Assembly: GCA_042219525.1 (NCBI GenBank)
Contig: JBDGPU010000054.1
Span: 1 to 62,882 of the forward strand
Source: JBDGPU01 sp042219525
Lineage (GTDB): Archaea > Halobacteriota > Halobacteria > Halobacteriales > Haloferacaceae
Direction: 5' to 3'
Length of the DNA: 62,882 bases
Numbering within the stretch: the first letter of the stretch is position 1; the number at the start of each line of letters is the position of its first letter. Made by a program: the position numbers and the translations under genes. Below the pieces are notes generated by a model that saw only the letters and a list, made by a program, of their open reading frames with translations, searched no databases and was not told the DNA's origin. Of the stretch, positions 24,809 to 32,963 are shown in pieces.

Positions 24809-25591
24809 CTACTCGATCCGCGTCCCGGCCGCCTCGCCCTGGAGAAAGTCGTCGAGCTCGGCCGGGCCGAAGACGTACGCCGGCGGCGTCAGCGCGAGCA
24901 GTTCGCGGACCTTCGCGGCCATTCCGCCGGAGACGTCGGTCGCCTCGCTCGCACCGAGCACCTCGGCCACGTCGTCGAAATGGGTGATCTCTGAGATCAC
25001 CTCGTCGTCGGCGTCGAGGACGCCCGGAACCGTCGAACAGAGCCCGACACGGGTCGCGCCGAGGCCGGTCGCGAGGTCGACGACGAGTTCGTCGCCGGAG
25101 ACCACGGTGACGCCCTCGTCGGCGGTCGCGACGCCGTCGCCGTGGAGCACTGGTACGAACCCCTCCGCGAGCAGCGTGGTGGTCGACCCGAGCGGGAGGT
25201 CGAGGTCGCCATCGGCCCCGTCGGGCCGAGCAGTCAGCGAGAGCGGATGCACGGGCACCGCCGGCACGTCGCGGGCCTGCAGTCGGTCGAGGACGTGCTC
25301 GTTCAGCGTTCGCATTGCCCCGTGGATGTCCATGATAGCCTCGGCGTCGTGGGTGCCCTCGGTCGTCGAGACGCCGTGGGCGCTGGCGTGGTGGTGGCCG
25401 TAGCTGCCGCCGCCGTGGACCACGACGAGCGAGTCGACGTGGTCGTCCGCGAGCGCGCCCGCGACGGCATCGCAGGCGGCGTCGAGTGCTGGCTCGTCGA
25501 TCGTCTCGGGCTCGTCCTTCTTTGTGATCAGGCTGCCGCCGAGTTTGAGGACGACCGTGTCGCCGTCTACCGCTGCTTCGGGTGCAGCCAT
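24809..25591 (-). CDS. ipk: Isopentenyl phosphate kinase
   Basis: The 260-residue amino-acid-kinase-fold enzyme begins MAAPEAAVDGDTVVLKLGGS followed by LITKKD. It has VVVHGGGSYGHHHASAHGV near residue 58, with the family-specific histidine that selects isopentenyl phosphate, and VPVLHGDGVA near 150. It phosphorylates isopentenyl phosphate to IPP in the alternative archaeal mevalonate pathway. The ATG at 25591 overlaps the mevalonate kinase stop, so the two are translationally coupled. In many haloarchaea the same pair follows rps2. Confidence 0.92.
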   Translation of the reverse strand: MAAPEAAVDGDTVVLKLGGSLITKKDEPETIDEPALDAACDAVAGALADDHVDSLVVVHGGGSYGHHHASAHGVSTTEGTHDAEAIMDIHGAMRTLNEHVLDRLQARDVPAVPVHPLSLTARPDGADGDLDLPLGSTTTLLAEGFVPVLHGDGVATADEGVTVVSGDELVVDLATGLGATRVGLCSTVPGVLDADDEVISEITHFDDVAEVLGASEATDVSGGMAAKVRELLALTPPAYVFGPAELDDFLQGEAAGTRIE

Positions 25592-26607
25592 CAGGCGTCC
25601 TCCACGCGCACGCCCTCGGTTGCCAGTTCCGCGCGGAACGCCTCCTCGCACTCGCGGGTGTACGACAGCGCCGTCTCCGTCGCGTCCGCGGGGTCGAGCG
25701 CGACGATGCAGCCCCCGCCGCCCGCACCGGTGAGTTTCGCGCCGTGGGCGCCGGCCTCGCGAGCGCCCCACACCATCGAGTCGAGCGAGCGCGCGGAGAC
25801 GCCGAGCGCGGAGAGCAGGCCGTGGTCGAAGTCCATCAGTTCGCCGAGTTCGGCGAGGAACTCGGGGGACGGCTCGGCACCGGGCTCCGCGCCCGCCAGG
25901 AGCTCTTCGCCCTCGCGCACGACGTCGCCGATGGTCTCGACGGTGTCGGCCGCGAAGTCGTACTCCTCACGGAGTTCGCGCACGCCCGCGACCAGTTTCC
26001 CGGTGTCGCCCGCGCCGCCGTCGAAGCCGACGACGAACGGGAGATTCGGCGCGTCGATGGGCTCGCAGTCGTCGCCCTCGACGCGGACGGCCCCGCCCAT
26101 CGCGGAGCAGAACGTGTCCGCCCGGGAGGCCTCGCCGTCCTGCACCTCGTACTCGGCCTGATACGCGCGGTCGGCAATCTCGCGGCGCTCCAGCTCCACG
26201 CCGAGCGCGCGCGTCGCGGCGTCGATGCCGGCGACGACGACGGCGGCGGAGGAGCCGAGCCCAGCGCCGAGCGGGATCTCGCTCTCGACGGTGATGTCGA
26301 AGCCGGCGTCCGGGGCGTCGGCGGCGTCGCGGGCCTGCTCGACGGCGTGGTCGATGTAGCCCATCGCGGCCTCGACGAGGTTCGCGGGAACGTCGACGTC
26401 CGGGTGCTCCTCGTCGTCGTGGCCGTACTCGACGGTGAATCCGTCGAGCGAGAGGTCCTCGGCGGTCACTCGCACGTGGTCGTCCTCGCGAGGCTCCACC
26501 GTGACGGACGCGCGCTGCTCGATGGCGCAGGGGATGGCCGGCTCGCCGTAAACGACGGCGTGTTCGCCGAACAGGTACACCTTCCCCGGCGCGCTGCAAA
26601 CGGTCAT
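25591..26607 (-). CDS. mvk: Mevalonate kinase
   Basis: The 338-residue GHMP kinase starts MTVCSAPGKVYLFGEHAVVY. It has the ATP loop IPLGAGLGSSAAVVVAGID near residue 112 and the C-terminal KLTGAGGGGCIVAL near 295. It makes mevalonate-5-phosphate for isoprenoid lipid synthesis. The open frame continues about 125 codons upstream into the repeat array; the family N-terminus clearly begins at 26607, so that extension is not coding. Upstream, where rps2 is expected, a 4-kb accessory insert begins. Confidence 0.93.
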   Translation of the reverse strand: MTVCSAPGKVYLFGEHAVVYGEPAIPCAIEQRASVTVEPREDDHVRVTAEDLSLDGFTVEYGHDDEEHPDVDVPANLVEAAMGYIDHAVEQARDAADAPDAGFDITVESEIPLGAGLGSSAAVVVAGIDAATRALGVELERREIADRAYQAEYEVQDGEASRADTFCSAMGGAVRVEGDDCEPIDAPNLPFVVGFDGGAGDTGKLVAGVRELREEYDFAADTVETIGDVVREGEELLAGAEPGAEPSPEFLAELGELMDFDHGLLSALGVSARSLDSMVWGAREAGAHGAKLTGAGGGGCIVALDPADATETALSYTRECEEAFRAELATEGVRVEDA

Positions 26608-26727
26608 GTTCTGTGTGTTGCGGTGGGGGATAACAGGCGTTGTGTTTTGCTGAGCGGTTTTTAGTGGTGTTGTGGGTGGTTGGTGAGTTCTGTGTGGTTG
26701 GGTGTGGACCACTCTCGTTCGTTTTCG

Positions 26728-26931
26728 TATATAAATCTGATAGACGCGTGGGGACGTGGTTGCTTCTGAGGGGTACGGGCGGGAAGTCCTCGGCCACTTT
26801 CGTTTATAAACTGGATGTCCAGGTGCAGGCGATCCTGTGCATGTCCACAACAGCCTGAAAGTCCCTGGCCGCTCTTGCTTATAAACTGTATGCCCAGGTG
26901 CAGACGCTGCTGCACTTGACCACAACAGCCA
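26728..26931. repeat. 75-bp degenerate tandem units, each with a TATA-like box
   Basis: TATAAA occurs at 26730, 26805 and 26880, exactly 75 bp apart. It is followed in units 2 and 3 by a CTGGATGTCCAG or CTGTATGCCCAG segment, GTGCAG, CACAACAGCC and then GAAAG(T/C)CC(T/C). Units are about 60-70% alike. The array leads straight into the hairpin module at 26932. From 26608 to 26727 I see nothing beyond the mvk upstream region. Confidence 0.7.
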
Positions 26932-27060
26932 GAAAGCCCTCGGCCGCTCGCGGTCGCTGAGCGACATATCTGGACCTCTCAGCACCGCCCGGTCCAGATA
27001 GGGGTCGTCGCAGCGACTCCCCTGCGGCGCGACCGGCCGTCGCCCTTTCAGTCCGCCAGG
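26932..27060 (+). ncRNA. Candidate structured repeat module, copy 1
   Basis: This module is nearly identical to 37226-37354. A 10-bp perfect stem (TATCTGGACC at 26967-26976 with GGTCCAGATA at 26991-27000) closes a 14-base loop. A small GTCGC-TGA-GCGAC hairpin precedes it and a GGGGTCG / CGACTCCCC arm follows. The module ends CCCTTTCAGTCC. Between the two copies the stem changes by one compensated base pair, which favours a folded RNA or DNA. Strand and expression are unknown. Confidence 0.45.
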
Positions 27061-27061
27061 A

Positions 27062-27155
27062 ACAGGACAGCGACCGCAACCGCGACAGCAACGCTACCGC
27101 GACAGCGACCGCACCCGCGACAGCAACGCTACCGCGACAGCAACGCTACCGCAAT
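27062..27155. repeat. 18-bp degenerate tandem repeat
   Basis: Units of the form GCGACAGCAACGCTACCG repeat about five times with substitutions. A related but more divergent stretch follows the second hairpin module near 37355-37430. The remaining bases to 27285 hold no gene. Confidence 0.65.
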
Positions 27156-27285
27156 TCCTCAGTCCTCCCCAGCCTCGGTCGGGGCGCGCTGGGACCGCAC
27201 CACGCGGCGCGCCCCGCCCTCCCTCGCACGCGTTGCTCACGCGCGCCTGCCGTGGCAGATTAAGCTTAGACGGAAAATCGGAAGG

Positions 27286-28296
27286 CTACGACTCGCTACT
27301 TGAGGTCTCAAAGACAAGATCGTGGAATCCGTAGCGGGTCGTCCCTTCGGGCGTCACGACGGAGAGATATGTGGCTGCCAGATCCACGTCGTTGGTGTGG
27401 CCGATGAACCGGATGGTTTCTACCCCCTCCGTTGCCGCATACGGAAGGGTGTTCGAAAGTGCCGCGAGTTGGTGAACATGCTCGGAGAGCAGTTGGGAAT
27501 CAGCCTCAGTTTCCGTGAACGAGACGACGAACTCGGCACGGTCATCCGCGGGTGGATCCTCACTGACGACCAGCTCCGACCCTTCGCGCTCAACGCTGGA
27601 TACGCCGTCGGTCGGCCGGACCGGCGGCCCCTCTCCGGCAAATCCGAATACTGCTGCGACCGCGCGCTCGTTGCCGGGTTCCGATTCGAAGTAGCCGTCA
27701 TAGGAGAAACCATAGACGCCAGGGCCGAGCCCGCCAATGGTGATATCCGATTCCGCCATGTATGCATCCTCTCCCTGGGCGACACGATTCGCAACCGTGT
27801 TGATTCGATGAGTGTGCGAGTCCCCGGCTGCAAGTCTGTTCAGTTCCCCTGGGACTGCAAGTGGGGCGAGACGTCGCCACTGGGATCCGTCCCACTTTCG
27901 GAGTACCCAGGCCCAGTAGCTCGTTTTGAACTGTTCATCTGTCGGATTTTGGACAGTGAATTCGACGGCGTCGTCCCGGAGAGAACCGACCGTCGGCGAG
28001 ACGGACACGCGGAGCCGTGCATCGTCGTCGGGACAGGTCGTCGGCAGGTCGACGAGCGCCGAGCAGTCACGTGCAGCCAGGCGCTCCCGGACCTCCGAAG
28101 TCGTCATCGATGCCGGGTCGGATGGGATGAGGTCGTACGGCTGTTCAGTCTCGGTTGGCGTCGTGGAGGGCGTTGCGGACGGCGTCGGTGTGTGGCTTGA
28201 GGTTGTAGCGGATGGTGTGCTATCACCGTCTTCTTCGCTGAGACAGCCTGCGAGGAGTGCGGGCATGGTTGCGAGGACCTTTCTTCTATACATCAC
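27286..28296 (-). CDS. Secreted lipoprotein of unknown function
   Basis: The 336-residue protein starts MMYRRKVLATMPALLAGCLS. Twin arginines and a lipobox LAGC (Cys 18) indicate Tat export and lipid anchoring. A Ser/Thr/Pro-rich linker (about 25-55) precedes two or three beta-rich segments including YWAWVLRKWDGSQWRRLAPL and GPGVYGFSYDGYFES. No enzyme motif is visible. It is divergent from a second lipoprotein gene across an AT-rich 175-bp spacer (28297-28471). Its middle resembles extracellular Ig-like or lipoprotein families in haloarchaea. Confidence 0.75.
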   Translation of the reverse strand: MMYRRKVLATMPALLAGCLSEEDGDSTPSATTSSHTPTPSATPSTTPTETEQPYDLIPSDPASMTTSEVRERLAARDCSALVDLPTTCPDDDARLRVSVSPTVGSLRDDAVEFTVQNPTDEQFKTSYWAWVLRKWDGSQWRRLAPLAVPGELNRLAAGDSHTHRINTVANRVAQGEDAYMAESDITIGGLGPGVYGFSYDGYFESEPGNERAVAAVFGFAGEGPPVRPTDGVSSVEREGSELVVSEDPPADDRAEFVVSFTETEADSQLLSEHVHQLAALSNTLPYAATEGVETIRFIGHTNDVDLAATYLSVVTPEGTTRYGFHDLVFETSSSES

Positions 28297-28990
28297 CTAA
28301 CACATGATATTCTTTGGACTAACTCTTTCTGGTGAAATACACTTCACATATACTTTTATGAATAATCTAATAAATTGTAGTACATAACCAAGAACAAATA
28401 CGGGGTGAGTTTGTTCAAATAGCGCTTTTATCATCCTCAAAGTATTCATGAAGTCGCCAATTGGGTGAAATATGAGGGAAAATCCGGACCGGCGTCAACT
28501 GGTAACAGCTCTTGGCGCAAGCGCAGTCGCTTCGTTTGCTGGGTGTCTGAACAGTGGAAACTACGCTACCGACGGTAGTTCCAGCGAAACGGAACCGTCC
28601 CGCACGGCGAACGGAGCAGCGGCTTCGACCGAGGAGGTGGACGAAAGCGGCCCGGTCGAGAAATTCGAGTTCGCAGCGCCCCCAGACGAGAGCCCGTTCC
28701 ACCACACCCTCGAATTTCTCGCACAGCTGACCGAGGACCGTCCCGCCAAGCTCAGCATCTCGCTGACGAACGTCGGTGACGGCGACCACACCATCCAGAC
28801 GAATAATATCGGACTTCCGTTTCCTGCTCGTGCTGGAAAAGCCATCGACGGCGACACAAAACTGGTACTCTCTACCGATGGCGATGCTGAATATCGCGAC
28901 GGTTGCTGGCGTGACTATCCAAAGACGTCGCCCAAGGTCGATACGAAGACGCTGTCACCCGATGAGACGGTATCGGCAACCTATGCGCTG

Positions 28991-30388
28991 GTAAATCGCC
29001 TCGGGGTCAAGCCCCGAGGCTTTCGCGTGGACTCCCGTTCTATGCCTCAGCCGAGGCAGGGGATACGTACTCCCCACTCACGTTCAGCGTCCCGCGATTC
29101 AAGCGCACATCTACGGGTGCGCCTCCATCGCCTGCGTTTTGCCGACGACGGAGATACTGCAAACCGATGTTCTTCGAGGCGTTGTAGTCGGCGTGGTTCT
29201 CATACCCGCACTGCTGACACCTGAACGTCTCACCCGACCGATTGTCTGGGTGGGTAAACCCACATGTCGAACATCGCTTTGACGTATTGCGTGGGTCAAC
29301 CTGTACGACTTCGATGGCGTGTTCTTTGGCTTTGTATTCGACGTACTCGTAGAGGCGTCGGAACGCCCAAACGTGCTGCCACGTCGCTTTCGGGACGTTC
29401 TCCCGAATGTGGGTCAAATCCTCGAACACGATGTGGGAACAATCGTGTTCGACGGCCTCCTCGATAAGCTCGTTCGCTACCGTATGGAGGTATATCTCGA
29501 AGCGTCCGTACTCTTTCTGCCCGATGCTCCCGATGTTCTCGTGAGCATAGCGAGAACCACACTGCTGGAGAGATCCACGACGTTTCTCGTACTCCCGACG
29601 CCAGTGGTTGAACTCGGCTGCCGACCAGAACCGACCCGTCGAAGCGACGGCGAGGTTGTTGACGCCTAAATCCACACCAAGGACTGTTCTGTGCTTGGAC
29701 TCGGATTCAGGCGCTTCCTCGTCTGCTTCGACTTTCCGCATTGAGGCGTGGAGATACCAGTCACCGTCACGGTACTGCAAGTGCGCCATCCGAAACTCGA
29801 AATCCTCGTCGGAGACGTACTTGGTCGGCGGTGTCTCCGAGTCGTCGGGCAGGATGTAGTCGCACTCGATTCTTCCGTCTACGGTGGAGAGGGATACGTA
29901 GTCGCGGTGGAATGTCGCGCTCCGCTTGTCGTACACTGCACTATCCGACGAGAAGTGCGGTTTCGACGTCTTCTCGCCACGTTTGAGGCGTTCGATGCCG
30001 CTTTTGACCGCTTCGACCGCTCTACGAATCCCTTTCTGGACGAGGTTCGCGGTAAGGTCTGTTTCGTCGCGGAGTTGGTCGTAGAGCGCGCGTTCGGCTT
30101 TGGCTTTTGAGATGACGTGGTAGCCGTCGTCGCCGTGCCAACACCATTCGCTGGCGGTGTTGGCGCAGTGTTTGAACTGCTCGACAGTCTCTCGAAGCGA
30201 ATCGTCGGCTCCTTCGGGAGTGTCGAGTTTGATGACGGCGGTACGACGGTATTCCACTGTCGTTTCACATATACGGCTGGTGTTACTTATACGTCAGGGA
30301 GTCGGCCTGCCATCGTAACGTGGTTTGAGCCATCGGTTGTCGGCTTCCTCCCCGACCTCAAGGGTCGGGGCATCCGCCTTGTCATTCT
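28991..30388 (-). mobile_element. tnpB-only IS605-family element, copy 2
   Basis: Boundaries follow from the interrupted lipoprotein gene and from IS605 rules. On the minus strand the left flank is TTCAC (30389-30393 in complement) and the right end is TTTAC (28991-28995 in complement). Hairpins lie at 30350-30370 (CCCCGACC, loop, GGTCGGGG) and 28998-29020, the latter identical in sequence to the right-end hairpin of copy 1. There is no target duplication, as expected for this family. Only tnpB is encoded; TnpA would act in trans. Confidence 0.85.
29040..30257 (-). CDS. tnpB: TnpB RNA-guided nuclease, copy 2
   Basis: The 405-residue protein has TVLGVDLGVNNLAV (first RuvC Asp), HIVFEDLTHIRENV (Glu) and NHADYNASKNIGL (last Asp), with a zinc finger CSTC and CQQC between the last two. 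All catalytic residues are present. The N-terminal domain, beginning MEYRRTAVIKLDTPEGADDS, differs markedly from copy 1, so the two belong to different TnpB subgroups although their element ends match. The predicted TAM is TTCAC, and the guide would start with the lipoprotein sequence CAGCGCATAGG just beyond the right end. Confidence 0.92.
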   Translation of the reverse strand: MEYRRTAVIKLDTPEGADDSLRETVEQFKHCANTASEWCWHGDDGYHVISKAKAERALYDQLRDETDLTANLVQKGIRRAVEAVKSGIERLKRGEKTSKPHFSSDSAVYDKRSATFHRDYVSLSTVDGRIECDYILPDDSETPPTKYVSDEDFEFRMAHLQYRDGDWYLHASMRKVEADEEAPESESKHRTVLGVDLGVNNLAVASTGRFWSAAEFNHWRREYEKRRGSLQQCGSRYAHENIGSIGQKEYGRFEIYLHTVANELIEEAVEHDCSHIVFEDLTHIRENVPKATWQHVWAFRRLYEYVEYKAKEHAIEVVQVDPRNTSKRCSTCGFTHPDNRSGETFRCQQCGYENHADYNASKNIGLQYLRRRQNAGDGGAPVDVRLNRGTLNVSGEYVSPASAEA

Positions 30389-30618
30389 GTGAACGGCATG
30401 GAAACGGCCGCGTGCTGGCCGTCGGGAAAATTTCGGTTCTCCCAACGATACGAAGTCGATCCGGAAGGCGACGGAATTGAGTACGACTGGTGGTTCGTGG
30501 TTTCGGTTTGAGAGAGTCGGATCCACGCAGGAAACAGGCCCACCGTTTCTGACGAGAGTCACCGCTATCCGGGTAGTCGCGGAAGAAACGAAAGTCGTCG
30601 CGTCCGTTTAAAAACCGC

Positions 30619-31377
30619 TCAGATCTCGGCCTCGAAGTCCTCGAGGCTGTAGACCGTGTCGCTGCCGCGGCGGTCGAGCGTCTCGTTGGCGAGCAGCCAG
30701 TAGACGACCGAGAGGGCGCGGCGACCCTTGTTGTTCGTGGGGATGACGAGGTCGACGTTCCCCAGCTGGTTGTTGGAGTCGCACATCGCGATGACCGGGA
30801 TCCCGACGGTGATGGCCTCCTTGACGGCCTGCGCGTCACCGATGGGGTCAGTCACCACGAGGACGTCCGGCTCGATGTAGCCGGCGTAGTCCGGGTTCGT
30901 CAGCGTGCCGGGGATGAAGCGACCGGTGCGGGCGCGGGCGCCGATGGCGTCCGCGAACTTCTCGGCCGGGAAGCGGCCGTACTGTCGCGAGGACGTGACC
31001 AGGATCTGCTCGGGGTCGTAGTTCTCCAGGAAGTCGGCAGCCGTGCGGATGCGGCTGTCGGTCCGGGAGACGTCGAGCACGTAGAGCCCGTCGTCACGCA
31101 CGCGGTGGATGAACCGCTCCATGTCCTTCGTCTTCTGCTGCGTCCCGATGTGGACACCGGCACCCAGGTAGTCCTCGACGGGGATGAGGAGGTCGGCCTC
31201 CTCTTCGTCCGGCATGACGTTCTCGTCGAAGGGCGTTGCTTCTTCCTCCTCGGCGGCCTCCTCGGCCCCCTCGGCGGGCGTTTCGTCCGTCGTGGCGGTC
31301 TCGTCCTCGGCGGGGTCCGCGGCCTCCTCGGCCGCGTCGTCCTTGTCGAGTTCGACCGCGTCGTTGTCCTCTGTCAT
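30619..31377 (-). CDS. rps2: 30S ribosomal protein uS2
   Basis: The 252-residue protein carries an acidic N-terminal extension of about 60 residues. The uS2 core follows: YLGAGVHIGTQQKTKDMERF, then ILVTSSRQYGRFPAEKFA, then PDVLVVTDPIGDAQAVKEA and IPVIAMCDSNNQLGNVDLVI. It overlaps the enolase stop by four bases, placing it last in the leftward cluster. In other haloarchaea mvk follows directly; here an accessory insert intervenes. Confidence 0.96.
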   Translation of the reverse strand: MTEDNDAVELDKDDAAEEAADPAEDETATTDETPAEGAEEAAEEEEATPFDENVMPDEEEADLLIPVEDYLGAGVHIGTQQKTKDMERFIHRVRDDGLYVLDVSRTDSRIRTAADFLENYDPEQILVTSSRQYGRFPAEKFADAIGARARTGRFIPGTLTNPDYAGYIEPDVLVVTDPIGDAQAVKEAITVGIPVIAMCDSNNQLGNVDLVIPTNNKGRRALSVVYWLLANETLDRRGSDTVYSLEDFEAEI

Positions 31378-32576
31378 ACAGCGTCGTCCGCGATGCGGAT
31401 CAGTTCGTTCAGCTTGGCGGTGCGCTCGCCGCCGACGGTGCCCGTCTTGATGAACGGGGCGTCGGTCGCGACGGCGAGGTGTGCGATGGTCGTGTCCTCC
31501 GTCTCACCGGAGCGGTGGGAGATGACCGAGCCGTAGCCGTTCCGCTCGGCGAGCTCGACGGCGTCGAAGGCGTCCGACAGCGTCCCGATCTGGTTCGGCT
31601 TGATCAGGATACTGTTGGCCGCGCCGACGTCGATGCCCTCCTGCAGGCGGTCGACGTTCGTCACGAAGAGGTCGTCGCCGCAGATGAGGGTCCGGTCGCC
31701 CACACGCTCCGTGAGTTCGGCGAACCGCTCGTAGTCGTTCTCGTCGAGCGGGTCCTCGACGTACGCGAGGTCGTACTCGTCGACCAGGTCGGCCACGTAG
31801 TCAACCTGGTCGGCCGGCGAGCGCTCCTCGTCGCCGTAGACGTACGCGTCGCGCTCGGCGTCGTACAGCTCCGCCGCGGCGACGTCGAGCCCGAACTGGA
31901 CGTCGAACCCGACTTCGTCTTCGACGCGGTCGGTGGCTTCGTCGACGATCTCGAACGCTTCCGCGTCCGAGATGGCAGGCGCCCATGCGCCCTCGTCGCC
32001 CTTTGCTGCCGGGACGCCGCGTTCCTCGAGGACGTCCGCGACCGCCGCGTGGACCGCGGCGTTCGCGAAGACGGCCTCCGAGACGCTCGGGGCGCCGACG
32101 GGGGCCGAGAGGAACTCCTGGATGTGGGTCGCGTCCGCGGCGTGTTCCCCGCCGCCGACGACGTTGCCGAGCGGGATGGGGAAGTTGTCGCCGCGGAAGG
32201 CGCCGCCGAGGTGCTGGTACAGCGGGGCACCGAGCACGTCGGCCGCGGCCTTGGCGGCCGCCATCGAGATGGCGACGGCGCTGTTGGCCCCGATCTCCGA
32301 GAAGTCGTCGGTGCCGTCGGCCGCGCGGAGTGCACCGTCGACCTGTCGCTGGTCGCCGGCGAACAGCCCCTGCAGTCGGGGGACCGCGTGTTCGCGGGCG
32401 GCGGCGATCGCTTCGCCGGGTGGGCGTTCGACTGCCTCGTATTCACCGGTCGACGCCCCGGAGGGCGCCGCGGCGCGGCCGAAGCCGCCCGATTCGGTGA
32501 GCACGTCGGCCTCGACAGTCGCGTTGCCGCGGGAGTCGAGCACGCGGCGCAACGACACCGAGGTGATCCGTGTCAT
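31374..32576 (-). CDS. eno: Enolase
   Basis: The 400-residue enzyme interconverts 2-phosphoglycerate and phosphoenolpyruvate. Family landmarks are VLDSRGNATVEADV near residue 12, AAPSGASTGEYEA near 36 and LLIKPNQIGTL-type sequence (SILIKPNQIGTLSDAF) near 320. SHRSGETEDTTIAHLAV lies near 354, and Asp/Glu metal ligands lie in YVEDPLDENDYE and ICGDDLFVTN. It is co-transcribed with rpoK and rps2 through short overlaps. Confidence 0.97.
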   Translation of the reverse strand: MTRITSVSLRRVLDSRGNATVEADVLTESGGFGRAAAPSGASTGEYEAVERPPGEAIAAAREHAVPRLQGLFAGDQRQVDGALRAADGTDDFSEIGANSAVAISMAAAKAAADVLGAPLYQHLGGAFRGDNFPIPLGNVVGGGEHAADATHIQEFLSAPVGAPSVSEAVFANAAVHAAVADVLEERGVPAAKGDEGAWAPAISDAEAFEIVDEATDRVEDEVGFDVQFGLDVAAAELYDAERDAYVYGDEERSPADQVDYVADLVDEYDLAYVEDPLDENDYERFAELTERVGDRTLICGDDLFVTNVDRLQEGIDVGAANSILIKPNQIGTLSDAFDAVELAERNGYGSVISHRSGETEDTTIAHLAVATDAPFIKTGTVGGERTAKLNELIRIADDAV

Positions 32577-32755
32577 TACTGTTCCTCCCGACGAACCGTG
32601 AACGGCAGGACGCCGGCGTCGTACTCCTCGGCCGCGACCAGGATCGGCTCCTGTTCGTCGGTGTCGATGAGCACGGGGGCTCCGTAGGACACCTGCAGCG
32701 CGCGGGCGCCGAGGATGCGAGCTTTCTCGTAGCGGTTGAAGTGTTGGCTCGACAT
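32576..32755 (-). CDS. rpoK: RNA polymerase subunit Rpo6 (K)
   Basis: The 59-residue reading begins MSSQHFNRYEKARILGARAL and ends VLPFTVRREEQ. This is the conserved core of the omega/Rpb6-like subunit, which stabilises assembly of the largest subunit. The start at 32755 is chosen because upstream in-frame sequence overlaps rpoN and lacks family similarity. The stop overlaps the enolase start. Confidence 0.93.
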   Translation of the reverse strand: MSSQHFNRYEKARILGARALQVSYGAPVLIDTDEQEPILVAAEEYDAGVLPFTVRREEQ

Positions 32756-32757
32756 AG

Positions 32758-32952
32758 TTACTGGTACGGCGAGACGACGTCGACCAGGTCCTTGTGGCTT
32801 ACCATCATGCGGCGACAGCAATGCCGCTCGACGCCGAGCTCGTCGAGGACCTTACCGGGGTCCTCGTCGCCTTCGCGGGCGCGAGCCTTGAACTCCTCCC
32901 AGTGTTCACCGATGACGTTACCACACGTGAAACACCGGACGGGAATCATCAT
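32758..32952 (-). CDS. rpoN: RNA polymerase subunit Rpo10 (N)
   Basis: The 64-residue subunit starts MMIPVRCFTCGNVIGEHWEE and has LGVERHCCRRMMVSHKDLVD. CFTC and the adjacent HCC cysteines make the zinc site typical of Rpb10. It ends two bases before rpoK. A longer open frame upstream runs into rps9 and is not used. Confidence 0.95.
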   Translation of the reverse strand: MMIPVRCFTCGNVIGEHWEEFKARAREGDEDPGKVLDELGVERHCCRRMMVSHKDLVDVVSPYQ

Positions 32953-32963
32953 GGATGAATCAC

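Larger units (their letters stand above)
28472..30511 (+). pseudogene. Lipoprotein gene interrupted by the second tnpB element
   Basis: The 5' part (28472-28990) encodes MRENPDRRQLVTALGASAVA with an FAGC lipobox (Cys 25) and reads to SATYAL. The 3' part (30389-30511) encodes VNGMETAACWPSGKFRFSQR and ends DGIEYDWWFVVSV. Removing 28991-30388 joins the two in frame to a 213-residue lipoprotein. Without excision the gene would read through into element sequence and lose its C-terminal beta strands. The rest of the gene shows no other lesion, which suggests a recent insertion. Confidence 0.85.

Noticed and set aside
25591..26985. Long mevalonate kinase reading starting in the repeat array
   Set aside because: The extra N-terminus is translated repeat (26-residue-like periodicity) and the family start is at 26607.
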